A stretch of 64,000 bases of DNA from Pseudoalteromonas shioyasakiensis (lineage in GTDB: Bacteria > Pseudomonadota > Gammaproteobacteria > Enterobacterales > Alteromonadaceae), in contig NZ_CP077770.1 of the NCBI RefSeq assembly GCF_019134595.1, positions 3,220,501-3,284,500 of the forward strand. The letters are read 5' to 3'. Position 1 is the stretch's first letter; each line of letters opens with the position of its first letter. The notes beneath the pieces were generated by a model. The model was not told where the DNA came from. It saw only the letters and a list, made by a program, of their open reading frames with translations, and ran no database searches. Made by a program: the position numbers and the translations under genes. Positions 47,569 through 57,023 of this stretch are shown here, piece by piece.

Positions 47569-48810
47569 TTAACGCATGTAACCTTCTGGCATGTCGATTT
47601 GCGCCACACCCGACTCTACTGCAGCTTCAGCAACAGCACGTGCAATACGTGGTAATAAACGCGGATCCATAGGCTTAGGAATGATGTACTCGGCACCAAA
47701 CTCAAGTGACTCAACGCCAGCTGCTTTTAATACTTCACTTGGTACAGGCTCTTTCGCGATGCCACGAATAGCGTGAACTGCAGCAATTTTCATTTCATCA
47801 TTAATTGCCTTTGCACGAACATCTAACGCGCCACGGAAAATAAATGGGAAACAAAGCACGTTATTTACTTGGTTAGGGAAATCTGAACGACCCGTTGCCA
47901 TAATTAAATCGTTACGCGCACTGTGTGCAACTTCTGGAGCAATCTCAGGATCAGGGTTTGAACATGCAAATACTACTGGCTTATCAGCCATCAGTTTAAG
48001 ATCATCTGCAGTTAACAGGTTAGGACCTGATACACCAACAAAAACATCAGCATCAGCAATAACATCTTGTAATGTACGCTTATCGGTATTGTTAGCAAAT
48101 AATTGCTTATACTCGTTTAAGTCATCACGACGTGTATGGATCACACCTTTACGGTCAAGCATATAAATGTGTTCACGCAGTGCGCCACATTTAATTAAAA
48201 GCTCCATACAAGCAACAGCAGCAGCACCGGCACCTAAACATACGATGATGGCATCTTCGATATCTTTACCTTGCACTTCAAGAGCGTTAAGCATACCAGC
48301 AGCAGTCACAATAGCTGTACCATGTTGGTCATCGTGGAAAACTGGAATATCACAGCGCTCGATAAGCGCTTTTTCGATTTCAAAACACTCTGGCGCTTTA
48401 ATATCTTCAAGGTTGATACCACCAAACGTATCAGCGATGTTAGCAACCGTATTAATGAAATCTTCTGTTGTGCGGTGTTTAACTTCAATATCAATTGAGT
48501 CAAGGCCAGCAAAACGTTTGAATAGTAACGCTTTACCTTCCATTACAGGTTTTGATGCAAGTGGACCTAAGTTACCTAAACCTAAAATCGCGGTACCGTT
48601 TGAAATAACCGCAACCATGTTGCCTTTGCCTGTGTATTTATAGGCATTTGCTGGATCAGCAGCAATTTCACGGACTGGTTCAGCCACACCAGGGCTATAA
48701 GCTAAAGCGAGATCGTTAACCGTTTCGGCTGGTTTAGTTAGTTCAACACTAATTTTACCTGGGACGGGGTGAGCGTGGTAATGTAATGCTTGTTCACGAA
48801 AATCTGACAT
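47569..48810 (-). CDS. Malic enzyme, short form
   Basis: Oxidative decarboxylation of malate to pyruvate, cytosolic. 413 residues: only the malic enzyme part is present, without the phosphotransacetylase-like C-terminal domain that makes E. coli MaeB about 760 residues. The catalytic Tyr region LAYSPGVAEP, the Lys region (VMEGKALLFKRF), metal ligands ECFEIE and HDDQHGTA, and the Rossmann motif CLGAGAAAVA are visible. NAD or NADP preference cannot be read with certainty. It is monocistronic, with a long upstream gap. Confidence 0.9.
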   Translation of the reverse strand: MSDFREQALHYHAHPVPGKISVELTKPAETVNDLALAYSPGVAEPVREIAADPANAYKYTGKGNMVAVISNGTAILGLGNLGPLASKPVMEGKALLFKRFAGLDSIDIEVKHRTTEDFINTVANIADTFGGINLEDIKAPECFEIEKALIERCDIPVFHDDQHGTAIVTAAGMLNALEVQGKDIEDAIIVCLGAGAAAVACMELLIKCGALREHIYMLDRKGVIHTRRDDLNEYKQLFANNTDKRTLQDVIADADVFVGVSGPNLLTADDLKLMADKPVVFACSNPDPEIAPEVAHSARNDLIMATGRSDFPNQVNNVLCFPFIFRGALDVRAKAINDEMKIAAVHAIRGIAKEPVPSEVLKAAGVESLEFGAEYIIPKPMDPRLLPRIARAVAEAAVESGVAQIDMPEGYMR

Positions 48811-49141
48811 AACGCGATAGTATCCTGCAAAAAGTTAAAAAGTGAGAGAGCTTGCATCAGTACGATACCTGTAATGTATAAAAATTCCAAGTATTATCAG
48901 GTCTATCCTGTTATATGCTATATCGCTTAATTTTAAAGGATTTCCCAACAATTTCTGTGCATAGTTGCGATTAATCAGACATAAAAATTCACCTATTTAT
49001 GACCTTTTAAGCACGTGTTTTTGTATTTTATACGCACGAACACTGCAAATAGCCGAAATTAGCCAAAAACAACCATTTCAACGAAGTTCACAGCATTTAC
49101 TCGCGAAATTATTTAAATTTATTATTTTTAATAACTTTTAG

Positions 49142-49181
49142 ATACCAATACGCTTAATTAAGTATTATTGCGGATTGGTAT
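49142..49181. repeat. Inverted repeat ATACCAAT...ATTGGTAT
   Basis: Arms of 12 bases with one mismatch (ATACCAATACGC at 49142-49153 and GCGGATTGGTAT at 49170-49181) around a 16-base AT-rich centre. It resembles short palindromic elements often scattered in intergenic DNA of Alteromonadales. It has no U tract, so it is probably not a terminator. Confidence 0.6.
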
Positions 49182-49342
49182 ACTCAATTTATACAAAAAA
49201 GAATATAGCTAAGGGATGGCACTTTGTCTGCAAAATTAGCGACATAATGGGCATAACACTCAGAAATAGTTATGCAAGATACATAAGTGAAGATGATGAG
49301 TAAGTGGCAGTATTAAAAATGTCTTTTGTGAATTTTAGGCAT

Positions 49343-49370
49343 AAAAAAAGCACCCTAAGGTGCTTTTTTT
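49343..49370 (-). terminator. Terminator of rpmE
   Basis: Symmetrical AAAAAAAGCACC CTAA GGTGCTTTTTTT, 17 bases beyond the rpmE stop on the minus strand. Confidence 0.93.
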
Positions 49371-49386
49371 AACTAAACAGCAGAGA

Positions 49387-49602
49387 TTACTTCTTGCTGC
49401 TAAGTGCACCGAAGCGCTTGTTGAAACGATCAACACGGCCGCCAGTGTCTAAAATCTTTTGCTTACCAGTGTAAAACGGGTGACACTCAGAACATACGTC
49501 TAAGTGGATGTCTTTACAAAGAGTTGAGCTAGTTTCGAATTTGTTACCACATGAACAAGTTGCAGTGATAGCTTCGTACTTAGGGTGAATACCTTCTTTC
49601 AT
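49387..49602 (-). CDS. rpmE: Ribosomal protein L31, zinc-binding type
   Basis: A 71-residue large-subunit ribosomal protein. Cys16, Cys18, Cys37 and Cys40 (CSCG and [12 protein letters not shown]) form the zinc site, marking the C+ form rather than the zinc-free paralogue. The ATG has an AGAGGTTCCCT leader. It is divergent from priA, an arrangement conserved in gammaproteobacteria. Confidence 0.97.
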   Translation of the reverse strand: MKEGIHPKYEAITATCSCGNKFETSSTLCKDIHLDVCSECHPFYTGKQKILDTGGRVDRFNKRFGALSSKK

Positions 49603-49835
49603 AGGGAACCTCTAGTTAAGGCCGTATCGCTCTCCAAACCCGAAGTCTGGCACCATACGCAGTTAATACAATTAATAGGCCGCGTATTTTATAGCTCAAG
49701 TGACCTTGCGACAAGCTTTAAATGCATCTTTCGCTAAAAAAATAATCAAGTGGGCTGTTGTTCAGTATTTGTTGGTAGGTTTTTAACAGTAATTTTAGTA
49801 CATTATCTTTCTATCTTTGTTTCAGTTGAGTTGTT

Positions 49836-52016
49836 ATGCACTTTGTAGAAGTTGCCATAAAAGTCCCTTTACAGCGTACCTTCGATTATAAAGTTGAACA
49901 GCTGCTGCATAGCCCTGAGTTAAAGCCAGGTATGCGTGTTCGCGTGCCATTTGGTAGCCAAAAAAAGATTGCCGTGGTCTTGGCTCTTAAAACATCAACC
50001 GATGTTCCAGCTGACAAAATAAAGCCGATTATTGATGTTATAGACGACACGCCTGTTTTATCTGAGCAACATTTAGCATTACTAAAATTCACAGCACGCT
50101 ACTACTGTTACCCATTGGGCGAGACCATTCATACAGCACTTCCAGCTGCATTAAGACAAGGCGAATGCCCAGATAAAACCAGCATTAACATGGTTGAGCT
50201 GACCGATAAAGGTGCAAAGCTGCCGTCGCTAAAAGCAAAAACCCAGTTAAGTTTATTGAAACAGCTAGCCGAATCGGGCAAATCATCGGTTACAGAATTA
50301 AAAGCACTCGGATTTACCAAAAAAACCATCGACAGTCTGCTCGATAAAGAACTGATCACTCAGTTTATTGAACATGATAACCAATGGCAGCAACGCGCGC
50401 CGACTGTTGGTAGCAAGCCGGTGCTTAATAAAGAGCAAGCTGTTGCCTGCACCAGCATTAACCAAGCTCGTGGCTTTACAAGCTTTTTGCTTGAAGGGGT
50501 TACCGGAAGTGGTAAAACCGAAGTGTATTTGCAATGCCTAGAAGAAGTACTCAAAAAAGGTCAGCAAGCCTTAGTATTAGTGCCTGAAATTGGCTTAACA
50601 CCACAAACAGTCAACCGTTTTCGTCGTCGCTTTCCCGATACCCCGATTATGCTATGGCACTCAGCTCTAACAGATAACGAACGCTTACAAACTTGGCGTT
50701 TCTGTGAAAAAGGCAGCTGCGCCATAGTGATCGGCACACGTTCGAGTATTTTCTTGCCCTTTTTATCACTTGGCATGATCATCGTTGATGAAGAGCACGA
50801 CAGCTCGTTTAAACAACAAGATACATTGCGCTATCATGCTAGAGACCTAGCCGCTTATAGAGCATACCAACATAATATTCCGCTCGTTCTAGGTAGTGCC
50901 ACACCGGCACTTGAGACCTTACATAAAGCAATTAATAACAAATATCAGCTGTTGAGCCTCACTGAGCGTGCTCAAACCAGCACTGATAACCAGTTCCACT
51001 TAATGGATATGAAAGGCCAGCCTGAACAAGCGGGGATTGCCCATGCCAGCCTTGCCTATATGCGCCAGCATTTAGAACGAGGTAAGCAAGTAATGGTGTT
51101 TTTAAACCGTCGAGGTTTTTCGCCTACCCTAATATGCCATGAGTGTGGTTGGCTAAGTGAGTGCTCACGTTGTAGCACCAGCGCAACCTTTCATAAAGCC
51201 ATTGGCCAGATGATTTGTCACCACTGCGGTGAACAACATCAGGTGCCTCATCAATGCCCCGATTGTGGCAGCACGCAGATTTTTCCAAATGGCAAAGGCA
51301 CTGAGCAAATCGAAGAGTTTTTAACACAAACCTTCCCTGATATTCCGATTAGTCGTATCGACCGAGATTCAACACGTCGTAAAGGCAGCTTAGAAAAAGC
51401 GCTTGATGATATTAACCAAGGCGGTGCGCGTATCTTAGTTGGCACGCAAATGTTGGCAAAAGGCCACCACTTTGCCGATGTTAGCCTTGTTTTAATCCTA
51501 GATGTCGACAGTGGATTATATTCGTGTGACTTTCGCGCCACAGAGCATTTAGCGCAACTGGTTACGCAAGTGGCAGGCCGTGCTGGTCGCAGTGGTGAAC
51601 CTGGGCAAGTATTATTACAAACTCACTTTCCTGAGCACCCGCTACTGCAAGACTTAGTTAATAATGGTTATCAAGATTTTGCCCGTTATGCACTCACAGA
51701 GCGAGAAGACGCGCAACTTCCGCCAATCACAAATATGGCTATGGTTCGTGCCGAAGGACATAACATAAATCAAGTCATGGATTTTTTAACTGATTTGGTT
51801 CCTGTCCAGAACGTATCTGGTATACAATTGCTCGGTCCGATACCTGCACCACTGGAACGAGTGGCAGGTAAATATCGCTTTCAGTTACATATTCAGGCGC
51901 AGGAACGCTCCCACTTACACCAATATTTAGCGCAAATGGTCGACTATATAAGTACCAGTAAATTAGCGCAAAAGGTGCGTTGGAGCTTAGATGTTGATCC
52001 TATAGATATGATTTAA
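49836..52016 (+). CDS. priA: Primosomal protein N' (replication restart helicase)
   Basis: 3'-to-5' superfamily 2 helicase that reloads DnaB at stalled forks; 726 residues (E. coli 732). It has an N-terminal 3'-end-binding domain (VPLQRTFDYKV), Walker A GVTGSGKTEVYL, a Walker B DEEH box and two zinc sites made of eight Cys (CHECGWLSECSRC and CHHCGEQH...CPDC). Helicase motifs GTQMLAKGHHF and QVAGRAGR are also present. The ATG at 49836 begins MHFVEVAIKVPL as in the family. An ftsN-like gene follows 16 bases later. Confidence 0.97.
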   Translation: MHFVEVAIKVPLQRTFDYKVEQLLHSPELKPGMRVRVPFGSQKKIAVVLALKTSTDVPADKIKPIIDVIDDTPVLSEQHLALLKFTARYYCYPLGETIHTALPAALRQGECPDKTSINMVELTDKGAKLPSLKAKTQLSLLKQLAESGKSSVTELKALGFTKKTIDSLLDKELITQFIEHDNQWQQRAPTVGSKPVLNKEQAVACTSINQARGFTSFLLEGVTGSGKTEVYLQCLEEVLKKGQQALVLVPEIGLTPQTVNRFRRRFPDTPIMLWHSALTDNERLQTWRFCEKGSCAIVIGTRSSIFLPFLSLGMIIVDEEHDSSFKQQDTLRYHARDLAAYRAYQHNIPLVLGSATPALETLHKAINNKYQLLSLTERAQTSTDNQFHLMDMKGQPEQAGIAHASLAYMRQHLERGKQVMVFLNRRGFSPTLICHECGWLSECSRCSTSATFHKAIGQMICHHCGEQHQVPHQCPDCGSTQIFPNGKGTEQIEEFLTQTFPDIPISRIDRDSTRRKGSLEKALDDINQGGARILVGTQMLAKGHHFADVSLVLILDVDSGLYSCDFRATEHLAQLVTQVAGRAGRSGEPGQVLLQTHFPEHPLLQDLVNNGYQDFARYALTEREDAQLPPITNMAMVRAEGHNINQVMDFLTDLVPVQNVSGIQLLGPIPAPLERVAGKYRFQLHIQAQERSHLHQYLAQMVDYISTSKLAQKVRWSLDVDPIDMI

Positions 52017-52032
52017 AGGCCAATTAAGAGTC

Positions 52033-52560
52033 ATGGCACAACACGATTACATAAATAAAAAACCAGCAAATCGAAATAATAAAAAACAAGCCCCGGCGAA
52101 AAAGCCTTTCCCTATTATTCTTGTTTTAATTGCGCTTATCTTAGTAGGCGGGTTTGGTTACGGCCTATGGTATATCAAACATAATGCCGATCCTGAGTTA
52201 GTAGAGCAGCAAGCAAACCCGACTAAAAAAGAAGAAGTGGTTATTCCACCACCTAAAACACCTGAATTTATCAAAGAGATTAAAGAGCACGAAGTTCAGG
52301 TTGAAGTAAAAGAGATTGAACAAAAAGGTCCATATGTAATGCAATGCGGCTCTTTTAGAACATTAGAGCAAGCACAAACATTAAAAGCTAAAATCGCTTT
52401 TGCTGGCTTAGTGGCCGAGGTTAAGAAAACACAAGGCAGCAATGGTGTTTGGTATAAAGTGCGCTTAGGCCCATACGAAACCAAACGTTTAGCCGAAAGT
52501 GACAAGAATAAACTTAAACGCATCAAAATAATGGGCTGCGGAATTTGGCTTTGGACTTGA
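52033..52560 (+). CDS. ftsN: FtsN-like SPOR-domain division protein
   Basis: Bitopic inner-membrane protein: basic cytosolic N-terminus, one transmembrane helix (about 29-48), a short proline/lysine linker and a C-terminal SPOR domain (about 98-175, starting YVMQCGSF). At 175 residues it is far shorter than E. coli FtsN (319), mostly in the linker. The call as FtsN rests on the priA-ftsN-hslVU order as well as domain plan. It would trigger septal wall synthesis. E. coli has cytR between priA and ftsN; here it is absent. Confidence 0.82.
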   Translation: MAQHDYINKKPANRNNKKQAPAKKPFPIILVLIALILVGGFGYGLWYIKHNADPELVEQQANPTKKEEVVIPPPKTPEFIKEIKEHEVQVEVKEIEQKGPYVMQCGSFRTLEQAQTLKAKIAFAGLVAEVKKTQGSNGVWYKVRLGPYETKRLAESDKNKLKRIKIMGCGIWLWT

Positions 52561-52583
52561 TTTTAGTTCATTCACCCATATAA
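52556..52583 (+). promoter_or_regulatory. Candidate sigma-32 promoter of hslVU
   Basis: CTTGAT (52556-52561) and ACCCATATAA (52574-52583), separated by 12 bases, closely resemble the RpoH pattern CTTGAA / CCCCATNTA. The -35 element overlaps the stop codon of the ftsN-like gene. hslVU is a classical heat-shock operon in E. coli. Confidence 0.65.
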
Positions 52584-52605
52584 ACACCTCATCAATCGCT
52601 TTTTA

Positions 52606-52624
52606 CGAGCGGCCTTGCCGCTCG
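52606..52624 (+). promoter_or_regulatory. hslVU leader stem-loop
   Basis: Perfect 8-bp GC-rich stem CGAGCGGC / GCCGCTCG with a CTT loop, just upstream of the hslV ribosome-binding site (GAGGA). There is no U tract, so it is not a terminator. A stem-loop in the same place is known in the E. coli hslVU 5' UTR, where it affects expression. Confidence 0.75.
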
Positions 52625-52640
52625 ATGATGAGGAATAATC

Positions 52641-53159
52641 ATGACCACTATTGTAAGTGTACGCCGCGACGACAAGGTCGTTATTGGTGGCGACGGCCAA
52701 GTTTCACTTGGTAACACCGTAATGAAGGGCAACGCCCGCAAAGTTCGACGTCTTTATAATGGCAAAGTAATCGCTGGTTTCGCTGGCGGTACTGCTGATG
52801 CCTTCACCCTTTTCGAACGATTTGAAAGCAAACTAGAAATGCACCAAGGCAACTTAACCAAAGCTGCCGTAGAAATGGCCAAAGATTGGCGTAGTGATCG
52901 CGCACTTAGAAAGCTCGAAGCACTATTAGCAGTCGCAGACGAAACTGCTTCATTAATTATCACAGGTAACGGTGATGTGGTGCAGCCAGAAAACGACCTA
53001 ATTGCGATTGGCAGTGGTGGTAACTTCGCGCAATCAGCAGCCACAGCGCTACTAGAAAACACCGACCTAAGTGCACGTGATATTGTAGAGAAAAGCCTTA
53101 CAATTGCAGGCAACATCTGCGTATTCACGAATAATTTCCAAACTATTGAAGAATTGTAA
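52641..53159 (+). CDS. hslV: ATP-dependent protease subunit HslV
   Basis: Proteasome-like peptidase (172 residues; E. coli 176) forming a double hexamer capped by HslU. After removal of Met1 the catalytic residue is Thr2 (MTTIVSVRR), and Lys/Gly motifs GGDGQVSLG and [10 protein letters not shown] are present. It precedes hslU by 11 bases. A heat-shock-type promoter and leader stem-loop lie upstream. Confidence 0.98.
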   Translation: MTTIVSVRRDDKVVIGGDGQVSLGNTVMKGNARKVRRLYNGKVIAGFAGGTADAFTLFERFESKLEMHQGNLTKAAVEMAKDWRSDRALRKLEALLAVADETASLIITGNGDVVQPENDLIAIGSGGNFAQSAATALLENTDLSARDIVEKSLTIAGNICVFTNNFQTIEEL

Positions 53160-53170
53160 TAGGAACTGCC

Positions 53171-54499
53171 ATGTCTGAGATGACGCCTAGAGAAATCGTT
53201 CACGAGCTTGATCAACATATTATTGGCCAAGCTAAAGCTAAAAAAGCAGTTTCAATCGCGCTACGTAACCGCTGGCGCCGTATGCAACTGAGCGATGATT
53301 TACGTAGTGAAGTAACACCAAAAAACATTTTAATGATTGGTCCAACAGGTGTGGGTAAAACTGAAATTGCACGTCGCTTAGCTAAACTTGCTAATGCGCC
53401 TTTCATTAAAGTTGAAGCAACAAAGTTCACCGAAGTGGGCTATGTTGGTAAAGAAGTTGAAACGATCATCCGTGATTTAGTTGATATCTCAATTAAAATG
53501 ACGCGTGAACAGCAAACCAAAAAATTCAAACATCGCGCTGAAGAAGCGGCAGAAGAGCGTATTTTAGATGCCCTTTTACCACCAGCACGCGATACCTTTG
53601 GTGAGTCAAAAACTGAAGAGAATTCTTCTACTCGTCAATCTTTCCGTAAGAAATTACGTGAAGGTCAGTTAGACGATAAAGAAATTGATATCGATGTTGC
53701 ACAAGCTCAGCCAAATGTTGAGATCATGGCTCCTCCCGGTATGGAAGAAATGACCAACCAGCTTCAAAGCATGTTCCAAAACATGGGTGGTGATAAGCGC
53801 AGCAACCGTAAGCTAAAAATCAAAGAAGCGTTCAAGCTATTAGTTGAAGAAGAAGCAGCAAAACTTGTTAACCCTGAAGAGTTAAAAGAGCAAGCTATCT
53901 TCGCAGTAGAACAAAACGGTATCGTGTTTATCGATGAGATCGATAAAATCTGTAAACGTGGTGAAGCGTCTGGCCCAGATGTTAGCCGTGAAGGTGTTCA
54001 GCGTGACTTACTACCATTAATCGAAGGTTCAACAGTAAGCACTAAACATGGCATGGTTAAAACTGACCACATGTTATTTATCGCATCTGGCGCATTCCAA
54101 ATGGCTAAACCGTCAGACATGATCCCAGAGCTACAAGGCCGTTTACCAATCCGCGTTGAGCTTGAAGCACTAAGTGCTGATGACTTTAAACGTATCTTAA
54201 CTGAGCCTCATGCTTCATTAACTGAGCAGCAACGTGAGCTGTTAAAAACAGAGCAAGTTGACGTTGAGTTTACTGATGATGCCATTGAACGTATCGCGAA
54301 AGCGGCTTGGCAAGTAAATGAGAAAACCGAAAACATCGGTGCTCGTCGCTTGCACACAGTGATGGAAAAACTAATGGAAGAAATTTCATTTGATGCCTCA
54401 GAAAAAGCTGGTTCAACACTAACAATTGATGCCAATTACGTTGAGCAGCATTTAGGTGCACTTGTTGAAGATGAAGACTTAAGTCGCTTCATTCTTTAA
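53171..54499 (+). CDS. hslU: ATPase subunit HslU
   Basis: AAA+ unfoldase of the HslUV protease, 442 residues (E. coli 443). Walker [17 protein letters not shown], the pore-loop motif GYVG, Walker [11 protein letters not shown] and sensor 2 GARRLHT are present. The C-terminal tail SRFIL inserts into HslV. Co-transcribed with hslV. Confidence 0.98.
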   Translation: MSEMTPREIVHELDQHIIGQAKAKKAVSIALRNRWRRMQLSDDLRSEVTPKNILMIGPTGVGKTEIARRLAKLANAPFIKVEATKFTEVGYVGKEVETIIRDLVDISIKMTREQQTKKFKHRAEEAAEERILDALLPPARDTFGESKTEENSSTRQSFRKKLREGQLDDKEIDIDVAQAQPNVEIMAPPGMEEMTNQLQSMFQNMGGDKRSNRKLKIKEAFKLLVEEEAAKLVNPEELKEQAIFAVEQNGIVFIDEIDKICKRGEASGPDVSREGVQRDLLPLIEGSTVSTKHGMVKTDHMLFIASGAFQMAKPSDMIPELQGRLPIRVELEALSADDFKRILTEPHASLTEQQRELLKTEQVDVEFTDDAIERIAKAAWQVNEKTENIGARRLHTVMEKLMEEISFDASEKAGSTLTIDANYVEQHLGALVEDEDLSRFIL

Positions 54500-54521
54500 T
54501 CAACAAATTAGCGTTATAATC

Positions 54522-54546
54522 AAAAGCCTCCAGTTGGAGGCTTTTT
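54522..54546 (+). terminator. Terminator of hslVU
   Basis: Stem AAAAGCCTCC / GGAGGCTTTT with an AGTT loop and trailing T residues, 22 bases after hslU. It lies only about 24 bases before the next start codon, so that gene needs read-through or a promoter close by. Confidence 0.88.
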
Positions 54547-54569
54547 AGTTTATATAAGGTAAGGCTCAC

Positions 54570-54944
54570 ATGAAAGAAGTCACTAAAGTGCATTATCACA
54601 GGGTTAGCAAATTATTAGATGTTCATTTTGATGATCAAACTATTGCCAAATTTAGTGCTGAATTTTTGCGTGTTCACTCACCTTCTGCTGAAGTACAAGG
54701 TCATGGCAATGAACCTATGAAACTCGTACTTGGTAAGCAACAAGTAGGAATTAACAAGATTGAACCGGTTGGCCATTATGCGATTCGACTAGTATTTAGC
54801 GATAACCATAATAGCGGTTTATTCAGCTGGCACTATTTAAGTGAGCTGCAAGCTAACCATGATGAGCTTTGGCAACAATACCAAACAAGGGTCTCAGAGC
54901 ACGAAGCAAGCAAAGACAGCGTGCCTATTAAGTTTGTGCCTTAA
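54570..54944 (+). CDS. DUF971 (GBBH-like N-terminal) domain protein
   Basis: A 124-residue cytosolic protein covering just the small domain found at the N-terminus of gamma-butyrobetaine hydroxylases. Conserved features include FSAEFLRVHSPSAEVQGHG and the C-terminal GLFSWHYL. Stand-alone members are common in proteobacteria, often beside hslU, and have been suggested to bind metals or take part in iron-sulfur metabolism. The role is unproven. The AAGG site lies about 8 bases before the ATG. Confidence 0.85.
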   Translation: MKEVTKVHYHRVSKLLDVHFDDQTIAKFSAEFLRVHSPSAEVQGHGNEPMKLVLGKQQVGINKIEPVGHYAIRLVFSDNHNSGLFSWHYLSELQANHDELWQQYQTRVSEHEASKDSVPIKFVP

Positions 54945-54980
54945 TACCTACTGGATTAGCTCCGAGCAAACTAAACAACA

Positions 54981-55016
54981 AAAAAGCGCGATGACGACAC
55001 CGTCACCGCGCTTTTT
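54981..55016. terminator. Bidirectional terminator between DUF971 gene and chemoreceptor gene
   Basis: Long hairpin AAAAAGCGCGATGACG / CGTCACCGCGCTTTTT with one mismatch, an ACAC loop and A/T runs at both ends. Confidence 0.88.
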
Positions 55017-55037
55017 ATATAAAGTATCAAGTACTCA

Positions 55038-56918
55038 TTAAACTTTAAACTTATCGATTGCCTGATAAAGCACACGCGCTTGCTCAGATACTTCTTCACT
55101 GGTTTGCGCATTAGTCGCCGCGTGACCCGATGCTTCTTGAGCGATATCACGAATACGTACCACGTTTTTATTTACCTCAGAAGCCACTTGGCTTTGCTCA
55201 TCAATTGCGGTGGCAATGTGAGTACTCATATCCATAATGGTTTGTACATCTTCGGTGATTGAGCGAAGCAACTCACCGGCTTTACTTGCCTGTGCTGCAC
55301 TTTCGCCACCTTGCGTACGACACTGCTGCATAATGCTCACCACTTCTTGCGTACGCCCTTGTAAGGTCGAAATGATGCTCTCGATCTCTTGCGTTGAATC
55401 TTGGGTACGCTGCGCAAGCGAGCGAACTTCATCTGCTACTACCGCAAAGCCACGGCCTTGTTCACCAGCACGTGCTGCTTCAATTGCCGCATTGAGTGCC
55501 AGTAAGTTTGTTTGCTCAGCAATGCCACGAATAACATCAAGTACAGAACCAATGGTTTCAGCGTCTTTTTCTAACTGCGACACCACACTTGATGCGTTAC
55601 CGAGTGAATCTGATAAGTGATTAATTTGCACCACTGTTGATTCAACCTCAGAACGGCCTTGTTGCGCACTTAAGTTAGTCGACTCAGCTTTTTTCGCAGC
55701 CGCTTCAGTATTGTGTGAAATATCTTGAATCGTCGCCTGCATTTCGGTGGCAGCTGTGGCAACCATGTCAGCTTCGTGAAGCTGCTCTTGCATACCTGAG
55801 CTAGTTGCTGCAGTCGTTTCAGATAAATGTTCTGTTGCCACGTTAAGAGTACTTAGCGCTGTATTTACCTCGTAAATCAGCTTTTTAAAATCACTGATCA
55901 AGCTATTAAAGTCGACCGTCATTGTGGTGATTTCATCTTTACCCGATTGAGTAATCGACATGCTTAAGTCGTTATTGCGACGAATCTCATTAATCGTGTG
56001 GTACACACGTTCGATAGGCTGAATAATTGAGCGGCTAGTAAAGTAAACTAATAACATTACTAAAATGCTCGCAATAATAAATACAAGAATGGCAATCAAC
56101 TGCGCACTAGCAGCACTAGATTCTACAAACTCTTTAGTTTGTGTAGTCAATTGGTTAACTATTGCATCACTAAGCTCTACACTGCGCTTCATCTCACCGA
56201 GTGCCCCTGATTCTAAATCAAGGCCCAAAGCAACTTGTGCATCAACTAAGGCTTTAAATTTACTTTGATAAGTCGCAAGCAAACTAAGCAATTGGTTTTC
56301 GTAATTTGCATCGAACCCAGCGTTTTTAATCTCAGAGCTAAAACTAGCAACTAAATCATCAAACTTGCCCATATACTTTAAATCAAAGCGCAGCATAAAG
56401 TCTTTTTCTGCACGGCGAAGCTGAAGCATTAAAGCCAGTAGTTTATAGTTTTCGCGCTCACTTAATAATGTTTCTACTTGATGCACCGCACCACGTAAAT
56501 CACCATAAAGTGCATCTTTAGGGTGTAAACCAATTTTCTTTTGTAGTACCACAACTTCATTGAAGTCATCGTAATAAGTTTTCGCAAGGCGTCTAAATTC
56601 ATTTAGTTTAGATGAGTCCATCGACAAATCTTTCACTAACTCGTCTAGTCGCGCCATTTTATTTTTTAGCTGCGAATACTCTTTCTCAAAAAGCTCAAGG
56701 CTATCGACATCTTTGTAAAACAAAAAGTTTTTTTCATGTTTACGCATCGCAAGTTCATGAATGTCGAGCTCCTCCGCATTTTGAATTGTTTCGTTGAGCT
56801 TTAGCATCATGCGCGACTCAAAGATAATTACACACAGCATCACAATCATTGCAAGACCAACAACGAGCGCGTTTAACTGTAAACGACGCTTAATAGTTAA
56901 GTTTTGTAATACATTCAT
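55038..56918 (-). CDS. Methyl-accepting chemotaxis protein with HBM-type sensor
   Basis: A 626-residue inner-membrane receptor. TM1 (about 17-36) precedes a periplasmic all-helical domain of about 240 residues. That domain contains two similar segments, [12 protein letters not shown] and [12 protein letters not shown], the mark of the helical bimodular (HBM) sensor. TM2 (about 278-298), HAMP and the cytosolic signalling domain follow, with the hairpin motif [23 protein letters not shown] receptors often detect small organic acids; the ligand here is unknown. Monocistronic. Confidence 0.9.
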   Translation of the reverse strand: MNVLQNLTIKRRLQLNALVVGLAMIVMLCVIIFESRMMLKLNETIQNAEELDIHELAMRKHEKNFLFYKDVDSLELFEKEYSQLKNKMARLDELVKDLSMDSSKLNEFRRLAKTYYDDFNEVVVLQKKIGLHPKDALYGDLRGAVHQVETLLSERENYKLLALMLQLRRAEKDFMLRFDLKYMGKFDDLVASFSSEIKNAGFDANYENQLLSLLATYQSKFKALVDAQVALGLDLESGALGEMKRSVELSDAIVNQLTTQTKEFVESSAASAQLIAILVFIIASILVMLLVYFTSRSIIQPIERVYHTINEIRRNNDLSMSITQSGKDEITTMTVDFNSLISDFKKLIYEVNTALSTLNVATEHLSETTAATSSGMQEQLHEADMVATAATEMQATIQDISHNTEAAAKKAESTNLSAQQGRSEVESTVVQINHLSDSLGNASSVVSQLEKDAETIGSVLDVIRGIAEQTNLLALNAAIEAARAGEQGRGFAVVADEVRSLAQRTQDSTQEIESIISTLQGRTQEVVSIMQQCRTQGGESAAQASKAGELLRSITEDVQTIMDMSTHIATAIDEQSQVASEVNKNVVRIRDIAQEASGHAATNAQTSEEVSEQARVLYQAIDKFKV

Positions 56919-57023
56919 TCAAAGTGCCTTATAGAAACATGCAGTTAAAGTATAGCTAAACTATTTAAAGCAGCTAATAAAAAGTGGTTAAACTTGCCGC
57001 GCATTTTCCAATATAAGGTACTT

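Larger units (their letters stand above)
48811..49386. other. 576-base AT-rich intergenic region between malic enzyme and rpmE
   Basis: No credible open frame on either strand. It contains the malic enzyme promoter region at the left, an inverted repeat at 49142-49181 and the rpmE terminator at the right end. No tRNA-like or other RNA fold is apparent by eye. Confidence 0.5.

Noticed and set aside
48811..49386. Possible small RNA or hidden gene in the malic enzyme-rpmE gap
   Set aside because: I saw only the palindrome and the rpmE terminator; there is no open frame or promoter-terminator pair that I could support.
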